Assembly (NCBI GenBank): GCA_005880795.1
Contig: VBGP01000032.1
Coordinates: 1 to 48,129, forward strand
Direction of reading: 5' to 3'
Length of the DNA: 48,129 nucleotides
From: Chloroflexota bacterium
GTDB lineage: Bacteria > Chloroflexota > Dormibacteria > Dormibacterales > Dormibacteraceae
Part shown: positions 8,939 through 16,659 of the stretch, one piece after another
Position numbering within the stretch: the stretch's first letter is position 1
How the letters are laid out: each line of letters starts with the position of its first letter
The notes under the pieces: generated by a model
What the model was told of the DNA's origin: nothing
The model's input: only the letters and a program-made list of their open reading frames with translations
Database searches by the model: none
Program-made: the position numbers and the translations under genes

Positions 8939-9383
8939 GGCCCTGGCCTTCCGGCACGGGCATGCAGGTCGACGACGCCCGGGCGATCAGCCGGTCCGCC
9001 TCGTCGAACACGTCCGCCTCGCTGAAGAGCAAGGTCTGGCGCATCTCGATCACCCGGCCGACGGCGCGAAGCCGACCTTCTACGGCGGGACGGATGAAGT
9101 TGATCTTCAGCTCGATCGTTGTGTTCCATACCCCGTTTTCCTGAAGTGTCGCCAGGGACATCCCCATGGCGGCGTCGGCGATCTGGGTGATGACGCCGCC
9201 CTGGACGACCCCTCCGCCGTGGCGGTGCTGCGGACCGGCGACCAGGTCGAGGACCACACGGCCGGGCTCGGCCTCGCTGATCCTGGCGCCGAGGGTCTCC
9301 ATCCACCCGTCGGGCGGGGCCTCGAGCAAAGCCCGGGCCCGCTCCACATTGGCGAATTGAACATGTTCGTTTTCGCTTGACAT
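8931..9383 (-). CDS. Hotdog-fold thioesterase, PaaI-like (first of pair)
   Basis: 150 residues from the ATG at 9383, one hotdog domain. The motif [23 protein letters not shown] is the PaaI-type active-site loop and helix; [20 protein letters not shown] is the central strand pair. Probably an acyl-CoA thioesterase; substrate unknown. An ATG at 9398 gives five more residues but lies inside the predicted -10 region (TAGATG, 9396-9401, minus strand), so 9383 is chosen; the message would have a very short leader. It overlaps the following thioesterase gene and, through it, uvrA. It is divergent from a 3-TM protein and a TetR gene, and a palindrome resembling the promoter operator lies within its own codons 5-9. 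Confidence 0.85.
   Translation of the reverse strand: MSSENEHVQFANVERARALLEAPPDGWMETLGARISEAEPGRVVLDLVAGPQHRHGGGVVQGGVITQIADAAMGMSLATLQENGVWNTTIELKINFIRPAVEGRLRAVGRVIEMRQTLLFSEADVFDEADRLIARASSTCMPVPEGQGRE
9357..9369. promoter_or_regulatory. Second copy of putative TetR operator (intragenic)
   Basis: TTGAACATGTTCG, matching the promoter palindrome at 9411-9424 in its first 12 bases, starts exactly 54 bp from it. It lies within codons 5-9 of the thioesterase gene, just downstream of that gene's predicted promoter, where a repressor could block transcription. Confidence 0.55.
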
Positions 9384-9410
9384 TCGGATTGGCTTCATCT
9401 AGGCTCGTAA

Positions 9411-9424
9411 TTGAACATGTTCAA
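9411..9424. promoter_or_regulatory. Putative TetR-family operator TTGAACATGTTCAA in divergent promoter
   Basis: A perfect 14-bp palindrome in the interval between the divergent thioesterase and 3-TM genes. On the minus strand its TTGAAC arm serves as a -35 box, followed after 17 bp by TAGATG (9401-9396). On the plus strand it sits just before a TTAATA/TAATAA hexamer at 9426-9432. The form T-nn-AAC-nn-GTT-nn-A is that of the KstR-type TetR operators described in mycobacteria. A TetR gene lies 0.4 kb downstream. Binding itself is inferred. Confidence 0.6.
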
Positions 9425-9448
9425 GTTAATAAAACTGGGGTGAAAGCA

Positions 9449-9847
9449 ATGGACTACCTTCGCCTGACCGACTACTTCATCTACATCGGCGCCAGCGCCT
9501 TCCTCACCATATGGGTGAGCCGGACGCTGTTTCGCAACGGCCGCGCCTGGCTCGTGTCCGTGTTCAAGGAGGAAGGCCTCGCCGACTCGGTGAACCGCCT
9601 CCTCGTGGTTGGCTTCTACCTCATCAACTTCGGGGCCGCAGCGCTCCTGATCAATGCGGGTGGAGCTCCCGGCTCGGTCGCCGACATGATCCAGGAGACC
9701 GTTACTCGCGTGGGCGGCGTGGCCCTGGTGCTCGGCTTCATGCACTTCTTCAACATGTTCGTGCTCTACGTGATCCGCAGGTCGGGCCGCATCAAGCCGC
9801 CTCTTCCTGTCAACTACAACCCCTATCAACCGGCGACGGGAGCCTAG
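9449..9847 (+). CDS. Small membrane protein with about three TM helices, unknown function
   Basis: 132 residues from the ATG at 9449, preceded by GGGGTG as a Shine-Dalgarno. Three hydrophobic stretches are visible: YIGASAFLTIWVSRTLF near 13-29, LLVVGFYLINFGAAALLI near 49-66, and VGGVALVLGFMHFFNMFVLYVI near 88-110. The C-terminus is a short soluble tail rich in Pro and Tyr (PPLPVNYNPYQP). No known domain is recognised. It shares a divergent promoter region with the thioesterase pair and is followed after 9 bp by a TetR gene, so the four genes probably form one regulated module related to acyl or membrane metabolism. Confidence 0.8.
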   Translation: MDYLRLTDYFIYIGASAFLTIWVSRTLFRNGRAWLVSVFKEEGLADSVNRLLVVGFYLINFGAAALLINAGGAPGSVADMIQETVTRVGGVALVLGFMHFFNMFVLYVIRRSGRIKPPLPVNYNPYQPATGA

Positions 9848-9856
9848 GTCCGCACG

Positions 9857-10540
9857 TTGGCAATCGCTTCCCCAAAAACCCGACGCGGCGAGACCTCGAG
9901 GGCGGCCATCCTGAGCGCCGCCCTCGACCTGTTCCAGGAGCGCGGCTATGAGGCGACCACCATGCGCTCCATCGCCGAGCGCACCAGGGTGTCGCTCGGC
10001 AGCTCCTACCACTACTTCCCTTCCAAGGAGCACCTCGTGCTCGAGTTCTACCGCCACACCCACGAGCTGCACGCCGCCGCGATCGCGCCCTTGCTCCGCC
10101 GCGATAAAGACCTCGCGGCTCGCTTGCGCGGCACCATGCGCTCCGTCGTGGTCACATGCGAGCCGTTCCATGCGGTCGCCGGGTCGATCTTCAGCACCGT
10201 GGCGAACCCCTCGAGCCCGCTCAACCCCTTTGGAGCCGCCGCCAAGCCGCTGCGCGACGAGGTGGTCGCGCTTTACGCCGAGGTGGTGCGCGGCTCGGAC
10301 GCGCGCATTCCGGCGGACATCGCGGAGATGCTTCCGCTCACCCTCTGGCTGTATCAGATGGGCATCCTGTATTTCTGGATCTTCGACCGCTCGCCGGGCC
10401 GGCTGCGCACACTCGAGGTGATCGACGAGACGACCGACCTCATCGTGCGGTTGATCAGCCTGGCGAACCTTCCCCTTCTCCGCGGGTCGCGCAAGCGAGT
10501 GCTCGGTCTGATGAAGAGCATCGTCGAGCCTCCTAGCTAA
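9857..10540 (+). CDS. TetR/AcrR family transcriptional regulator
   Basis: 227 residues. The N-terminal helix-turn-helix is clear: TSRAAILSAALDLFQERGY, then TTMRSIAERTRVSLGSSYHYFPSKEHLVLEFY, the standard TetR recognition-helix layout. The C-terminal ligand domain is not diagnostic; its C-terminus resembles TetR_C regulators of lipid genes only in a general way. The start used is TTG at 9857, the only in-frame start candidate close after the previous stop at 9847. Co-directional with the 3-TM gene, it probably autoregulates through the GAACATGTTC palindromes at 9357 and 9411. It ends convergent with uvrB, with a 4-bp overlap. Confidence 0.9.
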   Translation: MAIASPKTRRGETSRAAILSAALDLFQERGYEATTMRSIAERTRVSLGSSYHYFPSKEHLVLEFYRHTHELHAAAIAPLLRRDKDLAARLRGTMRSVVVTCEPFHAVAGSIFSTVANPSSPLNPFGAAAKPLRDEVVALYAEVVRGSDARIPADIAEMLPLTLWLYQMGILYFWIFDRSPGRLRTLEVIDETTDLIVRLISLANLPLLRGSRKRVLGLMKSIVEPPS

Positions 10541-12624
10541 GGACCGCGTCGCGTCTTTCTCCAGTTGCGAACTGTCGTCTTCTGCTTCGGCGCCGCTGCG
10601 ATCGCCATCGCCACCTCGCCATCGTCTTCCTTCTCATTAGAGACAGCTTCTCCGGAGAGCCGCCGCCGCAGCAGGATGATCTTGTCGCGCACCCGGGCCG
10701 CGTCCTCGAACTGGAGCTCCTTCGAGAGCCGGCGCATCTCCTTCTCGAGGTCGCGCACGATGGCCAGGAGGTCCTCGCGCGGCACCCCCGCGCCGGCCAT
10801 GATCTCGATCGCGTCGGCCTGCAGGTCGTTCTCGTTGATCTCGAGGGCGTAGATCGCCTTCTTCACGCTCTCGGGGGTGATCCCATGCTCCGCGTTGTAC
10901 GCCGTCTGCTTCACCCGTCTGCGATCGGTTTCGTCGAGCGCCTGGCGCATCGAGTCGGTGATCGAGTCGGCGTACATCACGACGTGTCCTTCGATGTTCC
11001 GCGCGGCGCGCCCGATGATCTGGATGAACGACCTGTAGGCACGTAGGTATCCCTCTTTGTCCGCGTCGAGGATGCCGATGAATGCAACCTCCGGCAGGTC
11101 GAGGCCTTCGCGCAGCAGGTTGATGCCCACGACCACGTCGATCTCGCCCGCCCGCAGGGCTGTAAGGACCTCGATGCGCTGCATCGCGTCGAGCTCGGAA
11201 TGCAGGTAGCGGACCTTGACGCCGTACTCGCGCAGGTAGTCGGCGAGGTCTTCCGCGAAACGCTTGGTCAGGGTCGTCACGAGCGACCGCTGCCCCAGCT
11301 CGGTCCGCTTCTTCACCTCCGCCAGCAGGTCGTCGATCTGGCCTGCGGTCGGGCGCACCTCAACTGTGGGGTCGACCAGGCCGGTCGGCCTCACGATCAT
11401 CTCCGCAGTGCGCTGCGCGCGACGCGTCTCGTAAGGACCCGGCGTGGCCGAGACGTAGATCACGCTGTTCGCCCGCTCCTCCCACTCTTCGAAGCTGAGA
11501 GGGCGGTTGTCGAACGCGCTCGGCAGGCGGAACCCGTACTCCACCAGCGCCGCCTTGCGCGAGCGGTCGCCGCCGAGCATGCCGCCGATCTGCGGCACCG
11601 CAACGTGCGACTCGTCGACGAAGATCAGCGCGTCGTCCGGCAGGAAATCCATCAGCGTGTAGGGCGCCTCGCCCGGCTTGCGGCGCGTCAGGTGCAGCGA
11701 GTAGTTCTCGATCCCCGCGCAGGTCCCGGTCTCACGCATCATCTCGAGGTCGAAGTTCGTCCGCTGCCGGAGGCGCTGCGCCTCGAGCAGGCGACCGTGC
11801 TCCTCGAACCACTTGCATCGCTCTTCCAGCTCGGCCTCGATATCCGTCATCGCGAGCCGCAGCTTGTCTGCCGGGGTCACGTAGTGCGAGGCGGGGAACA
11901 CGGTGAACTCGCGCTTGGTGCCGAGGATCTCGCCGGTGGTGGCGTCGAGCTCCTGGATGCGCTCGATCTCATCCCCGAAGAACTCGACGCGGTAGACCTT
12001 TTCCTCGTTGGCCGGCACGAGGTCGACCACATCGCCGCGCACCCGGAACTTCAGTCGCGCAAGGTCGTAGTCGTTGCGCTCGTACAGCATCTCGGTGAGC
12101 TTGCGGAGGAAGACCTCGCGGCGGATCGAGTCGCCCTGCTCGACGTGCAGCGATTCGCCCATGTAATCCTCGACAGATCCGACGCCGTAGATGCAGCTGA
12201 TGCTCGCCACGACGAGGACGTCGCGGCGCGTGAGCAGGGACTGCGTGGTCGAGTGCCGCATGCGGTCGATGTCGTCGTTGCGGCTCGAATCCTTCTCGAT
12301 GTACGTGTCGGTGCGCGCGATGTACGCCTCGGGCTGGTAGTAGTCGTAGTAGCTCACGAAGTACTCGACCGCGTTGTCGGGCAGGAGGCGCCGGAACTCC
12401 GCGCACAGCTGAGCTGCCAGGGTCTTGTTCGGGCTCAGCACGAGCACAGGGCGCTGCAGCTGCTCCACCGCCCACGCCATGACGTTGGTCTTTCCGCTTC
12501 CGGTCACGCCGGCCAGGACCTGCTGGGTCAGGCCAGACCGGACGCCTTCGACCAGCGCGGCGATGGCCTGCGGCTGGTCCCCGGCGGGCTTGAAGGGTGC
12601 GTCGACACGAAAAGGGGTAGGCAT
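10537..12624 (-). CDS. uvrB: Excinuclease ABC subunit B (UvrB)
   Basis: UvrB is the helicase-like subunit that verifies damage and recruits UvrC. The 695-residue product has Walker A GVTGSGKT at 39-46, the beta-hairpin region rich in Tyr (YFVSYYDYYQPEAYI), DEAD-like DESHV, helicase motifs V and VI (GINLLREGLDLPEV, QIIGRAARN), and the C-terminal UVR motif (LEKEMRRLSKELQFEDAARVRDK) that meets UvrC. The ATG at 12624 (MPTPFRVDAPF) is chosen over the in-frame position 12651 because the conserved family start is here and a TAGAAT hexamer lies 13 nt upstream. Its upstream interval holds two dyads 42 bp apart that recur before mutM. Confidence 0.97.
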   Translation of the reverse strand: MPTPFRVDAPFKPAGDQPQAIAALVEGVRSGLTQQVLAGVTGSGKTNVMAWAVEQLQRPVLVLSPNKTLAAQLCAEFRRLLPDNAVEYFVSYYDYYQPEAYIARTDTYIEKDSSRNDDIDRMRHSTTQSLLTRRDVLVVASISCIYGVGSVEDYMGESLHVEQGDSIRREVFLRKLTEMLYERNDYDLARLKFRVRGDVVDLVPANEEKVYRVEFFGDEIERIQELDATTGEILGTKREFTVFPASHYVTPADKLRLAMTDIEAELEERCKWFEEHGRLLEAQRLRQRTNFDLEMMRETGTCAGIENYSLHLTRRKPGEAPYTLMDFLPDDALIFVDESHVAVPQIGGMLGGDRSRKAALVEYGFRLPSAFDNRPLSFEEWEERANSVIYVSATPGPYETRRAQRTAEMIVRPTGLVDPTVEVRPTAGQIDDLLAEVKKRTELGQRSLVTTLTKRFAEDLADYLREYGVKVRYLHSELDAMQRIEVLTALRAGEIDVVVGINLLREGLDLPEVAFIGILDADKEGYLRAYRSFIQIIGRAARNIEGHVVMYADSITDSMRQALDETDRRRVKQTAYNAEHGITPESVKKAIYALEINENDLQADAIEIMAGAGVPREDLLAIVRDLEKEMRRLSKELQFEDAARVRDKIILLRRRLSGEAVSNEKEDDGEVAMAIAAAPKQKTTVRNWRKTRRGP

Positions 12625-12637
12625 TCGGTGGAGCCTA

Positions 12638-12643
12638 ATTCTA
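12638..12643 (-). promoter_or_regulatory. Putative uvrB -10 element TAGAAT
   Basis: TAGAAT on the minus strand, 13 nt before the uvrB ATG. The same hexamer stands before polA at 20927-20932. A 17-bp spacer would place a poor -35 at 12661-12666, immediately downstream of the 18-bp palindrome. Confidence 0.45.
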
Positions 12644-12669
12644 AGGCGCACAAACGTTCGCCGGGAGGC

Positions 12670-12729
12670 GGATAGTCCGGACTATCCAGGGTTTGGCCCG
12701 GCTGTCAGCGCGCTTTGTCCGGACTAACC
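12670..12729. promoter_or_regulatory. Twin dyads upstream of uvrB, 42 bp centre to centre
   Basis: GGATAGTCCGGACTATCC at 12670-12687 is a perfect 18-bp palindrome. A degenerate copy with core GTCCGGACTAACC lies at 12717-12729. The core centres (12678.5 and 12720.5) are 42 bp apart, about four helical turns. The same pair with the same spacing recurs upstream of mutM at 18161-18220. It lies between the end of moeA and the start of uvrB, so it could be an operator, a dispersed palindromic repeat, or an RNA hairpin after moeA. Confidence 0.6.
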
Positions 12730-12733
12730 GGGG

Positions 12734-14023
12734 TCAGGGCAGCGAGAGGATCATCGCCTCCACGATCGATCCGGCTTTGAGGTTCTGATCGCCGGCCGGA
12801 ACGCGCACCAGGGCGTGGGCGCCGGCGAGCGACATCAGCCGCGAGGACGACTGAGAGCCGGTCGTTTCCGCGACCAGCTCTCGGCCCTCGCGGTGAAGCG
12901 TGACTCTCTGATACTCAGTGCGATCGGCAGTCGGCCGTGCGTCATAAGCGAGGCGGACCGGCAGGCTCGGCCGGTGCAGCTGTCCAAATCCCTGCATCTT
13001 GCGCAGCGCAGGCCGGACGAAAACTTCGAAAGTAACAAGAGAAGAGACAGGAAACCCAGGGAGCCCGAAAGCCACCCTCTCCCCCCAGGTGAGAGGGTCG
13101 GGGAGCAATCCATCGGCGCGGGTAGCGCGTCCCTGTCGGGCTTGTCCCGCAGGGGCGTGGCCGAGAGTAGCGAACGTGAAAGGCTTGCCGGGTTTCAGCT
13201 TGACCCGGCCGACGTGCACCGTGCCAAGCGACTCGAGCAGCGGCTTGACCAGGTCGTGGGTGCCGACCGAGACCCCACCCGAAGTCACCAGCGCGTCGGC
13301 CTCAAGAAGCGCCGCGACCACGAGCCTGCGCAGCGCATCGGCCTCGTCGGGTGCGATACCCAACACGGTCACGTCCGCGCCAGCTTCGCGCAAGGCAGCG
13401 AGCAGAGCCCAGCGATTCGAGTCTGGGATCTGGCCCGGTCCCGGCCTCTTCCCCACCTCGACGAGCTCGTCGCCCGTCGACATGAGGGCCACGCGAGGCC
13501 TGCGTCGAACCGGCAGGTTCGCGCGGCCGGTCGCCGCCGCGACTCCGATCTCCGCCGCGCCGAGCTGCACGCCGGCCGCGAGGATGCGGTCGCCGGGCTT
13601 CAGGTCAACGCCGACCTTGTGATAGTTCGCGCCGGCATTGAGCGCTTTCGGCACCGTGACCGTGTCGCCCGCGAGCTCCACGTCTTCGACCATCACGACG
13701 CAGTCCGCGCCCTCCGGCAGGACTCCTCCGGTCAGGATGCGAGCCGCGGAGTTGGGTGGGATCGCGCCCTGGAAGGGACGGCCCGCGGCTGACTCGCCGA
13801 CCACGCGCAGCGTCTTGCCCGCGTCGGATGCGCGCACCGCAAAACCGTCGACCGCGCTCGAAGGAAACGCCGGGAGAGGCGCCTCGGCAACGAGGTCTTC
13901 GGCCAGCACCCGTCCGGCGCAGTCGCCGACCGCGACATGCTCGACGCCGAGCACCGGTGTGTGTTCGAGGACAAGCGTCGCCGCCTCGTCCGCGTCGATC
14001 AGTGGATAGGCAGAAGCTCGCAA
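12734..14023 (-). CDS. moeA: Molybdopterin molybdenumtransferase MoeA
   Basis: MoeA inserts molybdate into adenylylated molybdopterin to give Moco, needed for enzymes such as the molybdenum hydroxylase at 37.5-41.3 kb. Visible motifs are SSAVDGFAVRA near 55-65, the ILTGGVLPEGADCVVMVED stretch near 95-115, the MoCF-fold STGDELVEVG and SNRWALLAAL segments, SGGVSVGTHD, and GLPGFPVSSLVTFEVFVRP. At 429 residues it is longer than usual because about 29 residues encoded by a GC-rich repeat separate KPGKPFTFATL from VAFGLPG. The TTG at 14023 is used, 1 nt after the ABC transporter stop. The C-terminal domain IV is present. Activity with the insertion is likely but not certain. Confidence 0.92.
   Translation of the reverse strand: MRASAYPLIDADEAATLVLEHTPVLGVEHVAVGDCAGRVLAEDLVAEAPLPAFPSSAVDGFAVRASDAGKTLRVVGESAAGRPFQGAIPPNSAARILTGGVLPEGADCVVMVEDVELAGDTVTVPKALNAGANYHKVGVDLKPGDRILAAGVQLGAAEIGVAAATGRANLPVRRRPRVALMSTGDELVEVGKRPGPGQIPDSNRWALLAALREAGADVTVLGIAPDEADALRRLVVAALLEADALVTSGGVSVGTHDLVKPLLESLGTVHVGRVKLKPGKPFTFATLGHAPAGQARQGRATRADGLLPDPLTWGERVAFGLPGFPVSSLVTFEVFVRPALRKMQGFGQLHRPSLPVRLAYDARPTADRTEYQRVTLHREGRELVAETTGSQSSSRLMSLAGAHALVRVPAGDQNLKAGSIVEAMILSLP
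13075..13165. repeat. GC-rich repeat inserted in frame within moeA (copy 2)
   Basis: The stretch includes CCCTCTCCCC / GAGAGGG arms at about 13074-13098 and a second hairpin (CCCTGTCGGG ... CCCGCAGGGG). It encodes about 29 residues absent from ordinary MoeA proteins and keeps the frame. The first arm resembles the repeat at 25469-25511. Confidence 0.7.
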
Positions 14024-14024
14024 A

Positions 14025-16283
14025 TCACTCGTAGCGGAGGGCGCGCGAAGGGTCCTGCACGGCGGCCCGCAATGCGGGGAGCAGACCGCTCACCATGCTC
14101 AGCAGAGCCGCGAGGAGCACGGCCACCAGCACAACCAGCGCGTTGGTCTGGAAGACGTCGAACCCGGACCCGGTCACGGATTGGGTCAGCCGGTCGACCG
14201 CGGCGTTGCCGAGCCGGCCCAGCCCGACAGCCACCAGGGCTCCCACCACTCCACCGGCGATCCCGATGCCCGCCGCCTCGGCGAGAAACAGCAGCAGCAC
14301 GTCGCGCGATCGGGCTCCAAGAGCCTTCAGCACTCCGATCTCCTTCGTTCGTTCCAGCACCGCGGTGTACATGGTGTTGGCGATGCCAAGACACGCGAGC
14401 AGCAGCGCGACGATGGCCAGACCGAGGAGCGCGACGCGGATCTTGCCCAGCAGATCTTCGAAATTCCTGAACTGGTCACCGAACGTCTGGGTCTGAAAGC
14501 CCAGCGCATCCACGCGTTTCCGCAGGCTCTCCACCGACAGGCCGGAGTCGGCGAGCAGGGTGACGCTCGAATACTCACCGGTCTTCCATCCATTCGGCCC
14601 GGACAGGGTGATCCAGTAGACACGCATCAGCTGGTCGGGCGCCAGCGCCCCAGGCGTGCCGGCGGGCATGAAGTCGGTGGAGATGATGCCGACCACGAGA
14701 AAGGTCATCGACACGGGCTGCGACACACGGTTCGGTGTCAGGGCCGGGACCAACGCCCCCGAGGTCGCCGTGAACTTGACGCGCGTGCCGACGGCTCCGG
14801 GCGGCGACCTGTAGCCGAGGGCGACCGCCTCGGTGTCCGTGAGAAGTATCTCGGTGACGATGTCCGAGCTGGGCATGCGACCGGCGATCAAGGTCGGAAC
14901 GCCGCTCGACGATCGGAGAGGTGGCAATGAGACAAGCGCGCCTACGGGAGCGGCGGCCGGCGCGGCGCCCGCGGCGGCGGGTCCGGCGACCGCGCTGAAG
15001 GTGCCCGTCATCCCGATCTCGCCCCACGCCGCACGGACGTGCGGCAGCTGGGCCAGCGTCGCCAGCGTGGCCGCGTCAAAGGCTGGAGTTCGGGCGCCGG
15101 CCACAGGGTAGACCGCGACCTGGTGCACCTGGCTGGTCGCCAGCGCGGGCGCGTCGAGCGCCTGCTGAAGGCCACCCGCCAGGGCGAGGATCAGGCTCAA
15201 GGCGGCAATCCCGATGGCCACGCCGGTCGTGGTCAGCGTCGTCCGCAGCGGGCGCCGGCCGGCGCTTCCGAGCCCCACCTTCATGGTGTCGCGCCAGTGC
15301 AAGCGCGGCGCGGGGTCCAGCGGCTCCTGGCTGCGCACGGTGGGCCTGCCGGCCTCCAGCTCGATCGCATTTCCGTCGATCATCCGGACGACGCGCCGGC
15401 TGTGGCGCGCGACTTCCGGGTCGTGGGTCACCAGGACGACGGTCGCACCGCGGGTGTTGAGGTCTTCGAGCAGCGCCAGAACGCCCTCGCCGGCGGCCGA
15501 GTCGAGGCTCCCGGTCGGTTCGTCGGCGAGGATCAGCCCTGGGCGGTTGGCCAGCGCCCTGGCCACCGCGACCTTCTGCTGCTCACCGCCCGACAGCCGC
15601 CCGGCGCGGGTCCGCGCCCGCTTCTCGAGCCCGACCAGGGCGAGCAGGTGGCGTGCCCGGCGGCGCCTCTCCTCGAGCTCGACCCCGGCCAGCGTCAGCG
15701 GTAGCGCGACGTTGTCCTCGACCGTCATTGAAGGGATGAGGTTGAAGGTCTGAAAGATCGTGCTGACGCGCTGCAGCCGGTAGTCGGACAGCTCGCGGTC
15801 AGGGAGCTCGCCGAGGGCCAGGCCGGCGCCGTAGACGTGGCCGGCCGTCGGGCGGTCGAGGCCGCCCATCAGGGCGAGCAGCGTGCTCTTGCCGCATCCC
15901 GAAGGGCCGACGATCGCGACGAACTCGCCGGGCCCGATGTCGAGGGTCACGTTGCGCAGCGCGGTCACGTGCATCTCGTTCCGGCCGCCAAACTCGCGCG
16001 AGACCGAATCGAGCCTCAGCCCGACCGCCTGACCCAGGAGGTCCCTGAACTCGTCGACCGGGGTTGCATCCGGCAGGGGTGGGGGCGCAGGAGCCGGCAG
16101 CTCGGCTGCGGGACTCGGCTCTATCGCCAGGACCGCGGCGGCTTCGACGGCCGCTTCCTGGGCTGGTTCATGGGACGCGCCATTTTCGCCGTTGGTGACG
16201 GTTGCCCCGGCGTTCTGGCGCGCGCGGCGACGGCGGCGTCTTGAACCGCTGGGATCGCTCGGATCAGTTACGACAGTTGCCAA
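14025..16283 (-). CDS. MacB-like ABC transporter, fused ATPase and FtsX permease
   Basis: 752 residues combining an ABC ATPase with an FtsX-type permease. Residues 1-80 are a low-complexity Ala/Pro/Arg tail (six consecutive Arg near 15-20) not seen in typical MacB. The ATPase follows: Walker A GPSGCGKST near 125-133, signature LSGGEQQKVAVARAL, Walker B LILADEP, H-loop LVTHDPE. After a linker comes TM1 (TTGVAIGIAALSLILALAGG), a large extracytoplasmic domain of about 220 residues, and three C-terminal TM helices with the FtsX motif ERTKEIGVLKALGARSRDV. Such proteins export peptides, lipoproteins or drugs, or act as mechanotransmitters. The TTG start has a strong AAGGAGG upstream and a TAGACT -10. 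moeA follows after 1 nt. Confidence 0.9.
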   Translation of the reverse strand: MATVVTDPSDPSGSRRRRRRARQNAGATVTNGENGASHEPAQEAAVEAAAVLAIEPSPAAELPAPAPPPLPDATPVDEFRDLLGQAVGLRLDSVSREFGGRNEMHVTALRNVTLDIGPGEFVAIVGPSGCGKSTLLALMGGLDRPTAGHVYGAGLALGELPDRELSDYRLQRVSTIFQTFNLIPSMTVEDNVALPLTLAGVELEERRRRARHLLALVGLEKRARTRAGRLSGGEQQKVAVARALANRPGLILADEPTGSLDSAAGEGVLALLEDLNTRGATVVLVTHDPEVARHSRRVVRMIDGNAIELEAGRPTVRSQEPLDPAPRLHWRDTMKVGLGSAGRRPLRTTLTTTGVAIGIAALSLILALAGGLQQALDAPALATSQVHQVAVYPVAGARTPAFDAATLATLAQLPHVRAAWGEIGMTGTFSAVAGPAAAGAAPAAAPVGALVSLPPLRSSSGVPTLIAGRMPSSDIVTEILLTDTEAVALGYRSPPGAVGTRVKFTATSGALVPALTPNRVSQPVSMTFLVVGIISTDFMPAGTPGALAPDQLMRVYWITLSGPNGWKTGEYSSVTLLADSGLSVESLRKRVDALGFQTQTFGDQFRNFEDLLGKIRVALLGLAIVALLLACLGIANTMYTAVLERTKEIGVLKALGARSRDVLLLFLAEAAGIGIAGGVVGALVAVGLGRLGNAAVDRLTQSVTGSGFDVFQTNALVVLVAVLLAALLSMVSGLLPALRAAVQDPSRALRYE

Positions 16284-16326
16284 CCCCCGCCCTCCTTCTC
16301 CCGCAGTCTAAGTGTTGGCTTAACGG

Positions 16327-16656
16327 TTAGCGGCCGGGTTTGGCTACTTGCTTCTCGAGCCAGTTCAGGTAGGCGGACGACCCCCCTTCGATCGGCACCT
16401 GCAGGATCTCCGGAATGTCGTATTCGTGGTGTTCGCGCACGAACTCGTGGACCGCCGGCGCGAGCGATTCCAGCGTTTTGATCAAAAGCAGCGCCTCGTG
16501 CTCGCGCTTGAGCTGCCCGTCCCAGTAATAGAAGGAATGGACCGTCGGTATGACCGAGCAGGACGCCGCGAGATGCTCCACCACAAGCGCCTCCCCCAGC
16601 CGCTCAGCGTCGTCGCGGCCCCCCATCGTGACCATGATGAGGACGGCTTTATCCAC
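16327..16656 (-). CDS. cutA: Divalent-cation tolerance protein CutA
   Basis: 109 residues, the normal CutA1 size. The family signature is visible: an N-terminal strand VLIMVTMGGRDDAERLGEALV, then LAASCSVIPTVHSFYYWDGQ, REHEALLLIKT, and the C-terminal HHEYDIPEILQVPIEGGSSAYLNWL. CutA forms a PII-like trimer; a role in copper tolerance was proposed from Escherichia coli, but the general function is unsettled. The GTG at 16656 lies 3 nt after the stop of the PAP2 gene, so it is in the mutM-PAP2-cutA operon. The ABC transporter downstream has its own promoter-like sequence. Confidence 0.94.
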   Translation of the reverse strand: MDKAVLIMVTMGGRDDAERLGEALVVEHLAASCSVIPTVHSFYYWDGQLKREHEALLLIKTLESLAPAVHEFVREHHEYDIPEILQVPIEGGSSAYLNWLEKQVAKPGR

Positions 16657-16659
16657 CGA

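Noticed and set aside
9411-9424. Palindrome read as a transcription terminator
   Set aside because: It has no loop and no U-tract, and lies between divergent starts with promoter elements, so an operator fits better.
11200-12675. Long open frame of about 490 codons antisense to uvrB
   Set aside because: It lies fully opposite a clear uvrB gene, has low-complexity Arg/His/Leu-rich composition and no motif. It is a GC-skew artefact.
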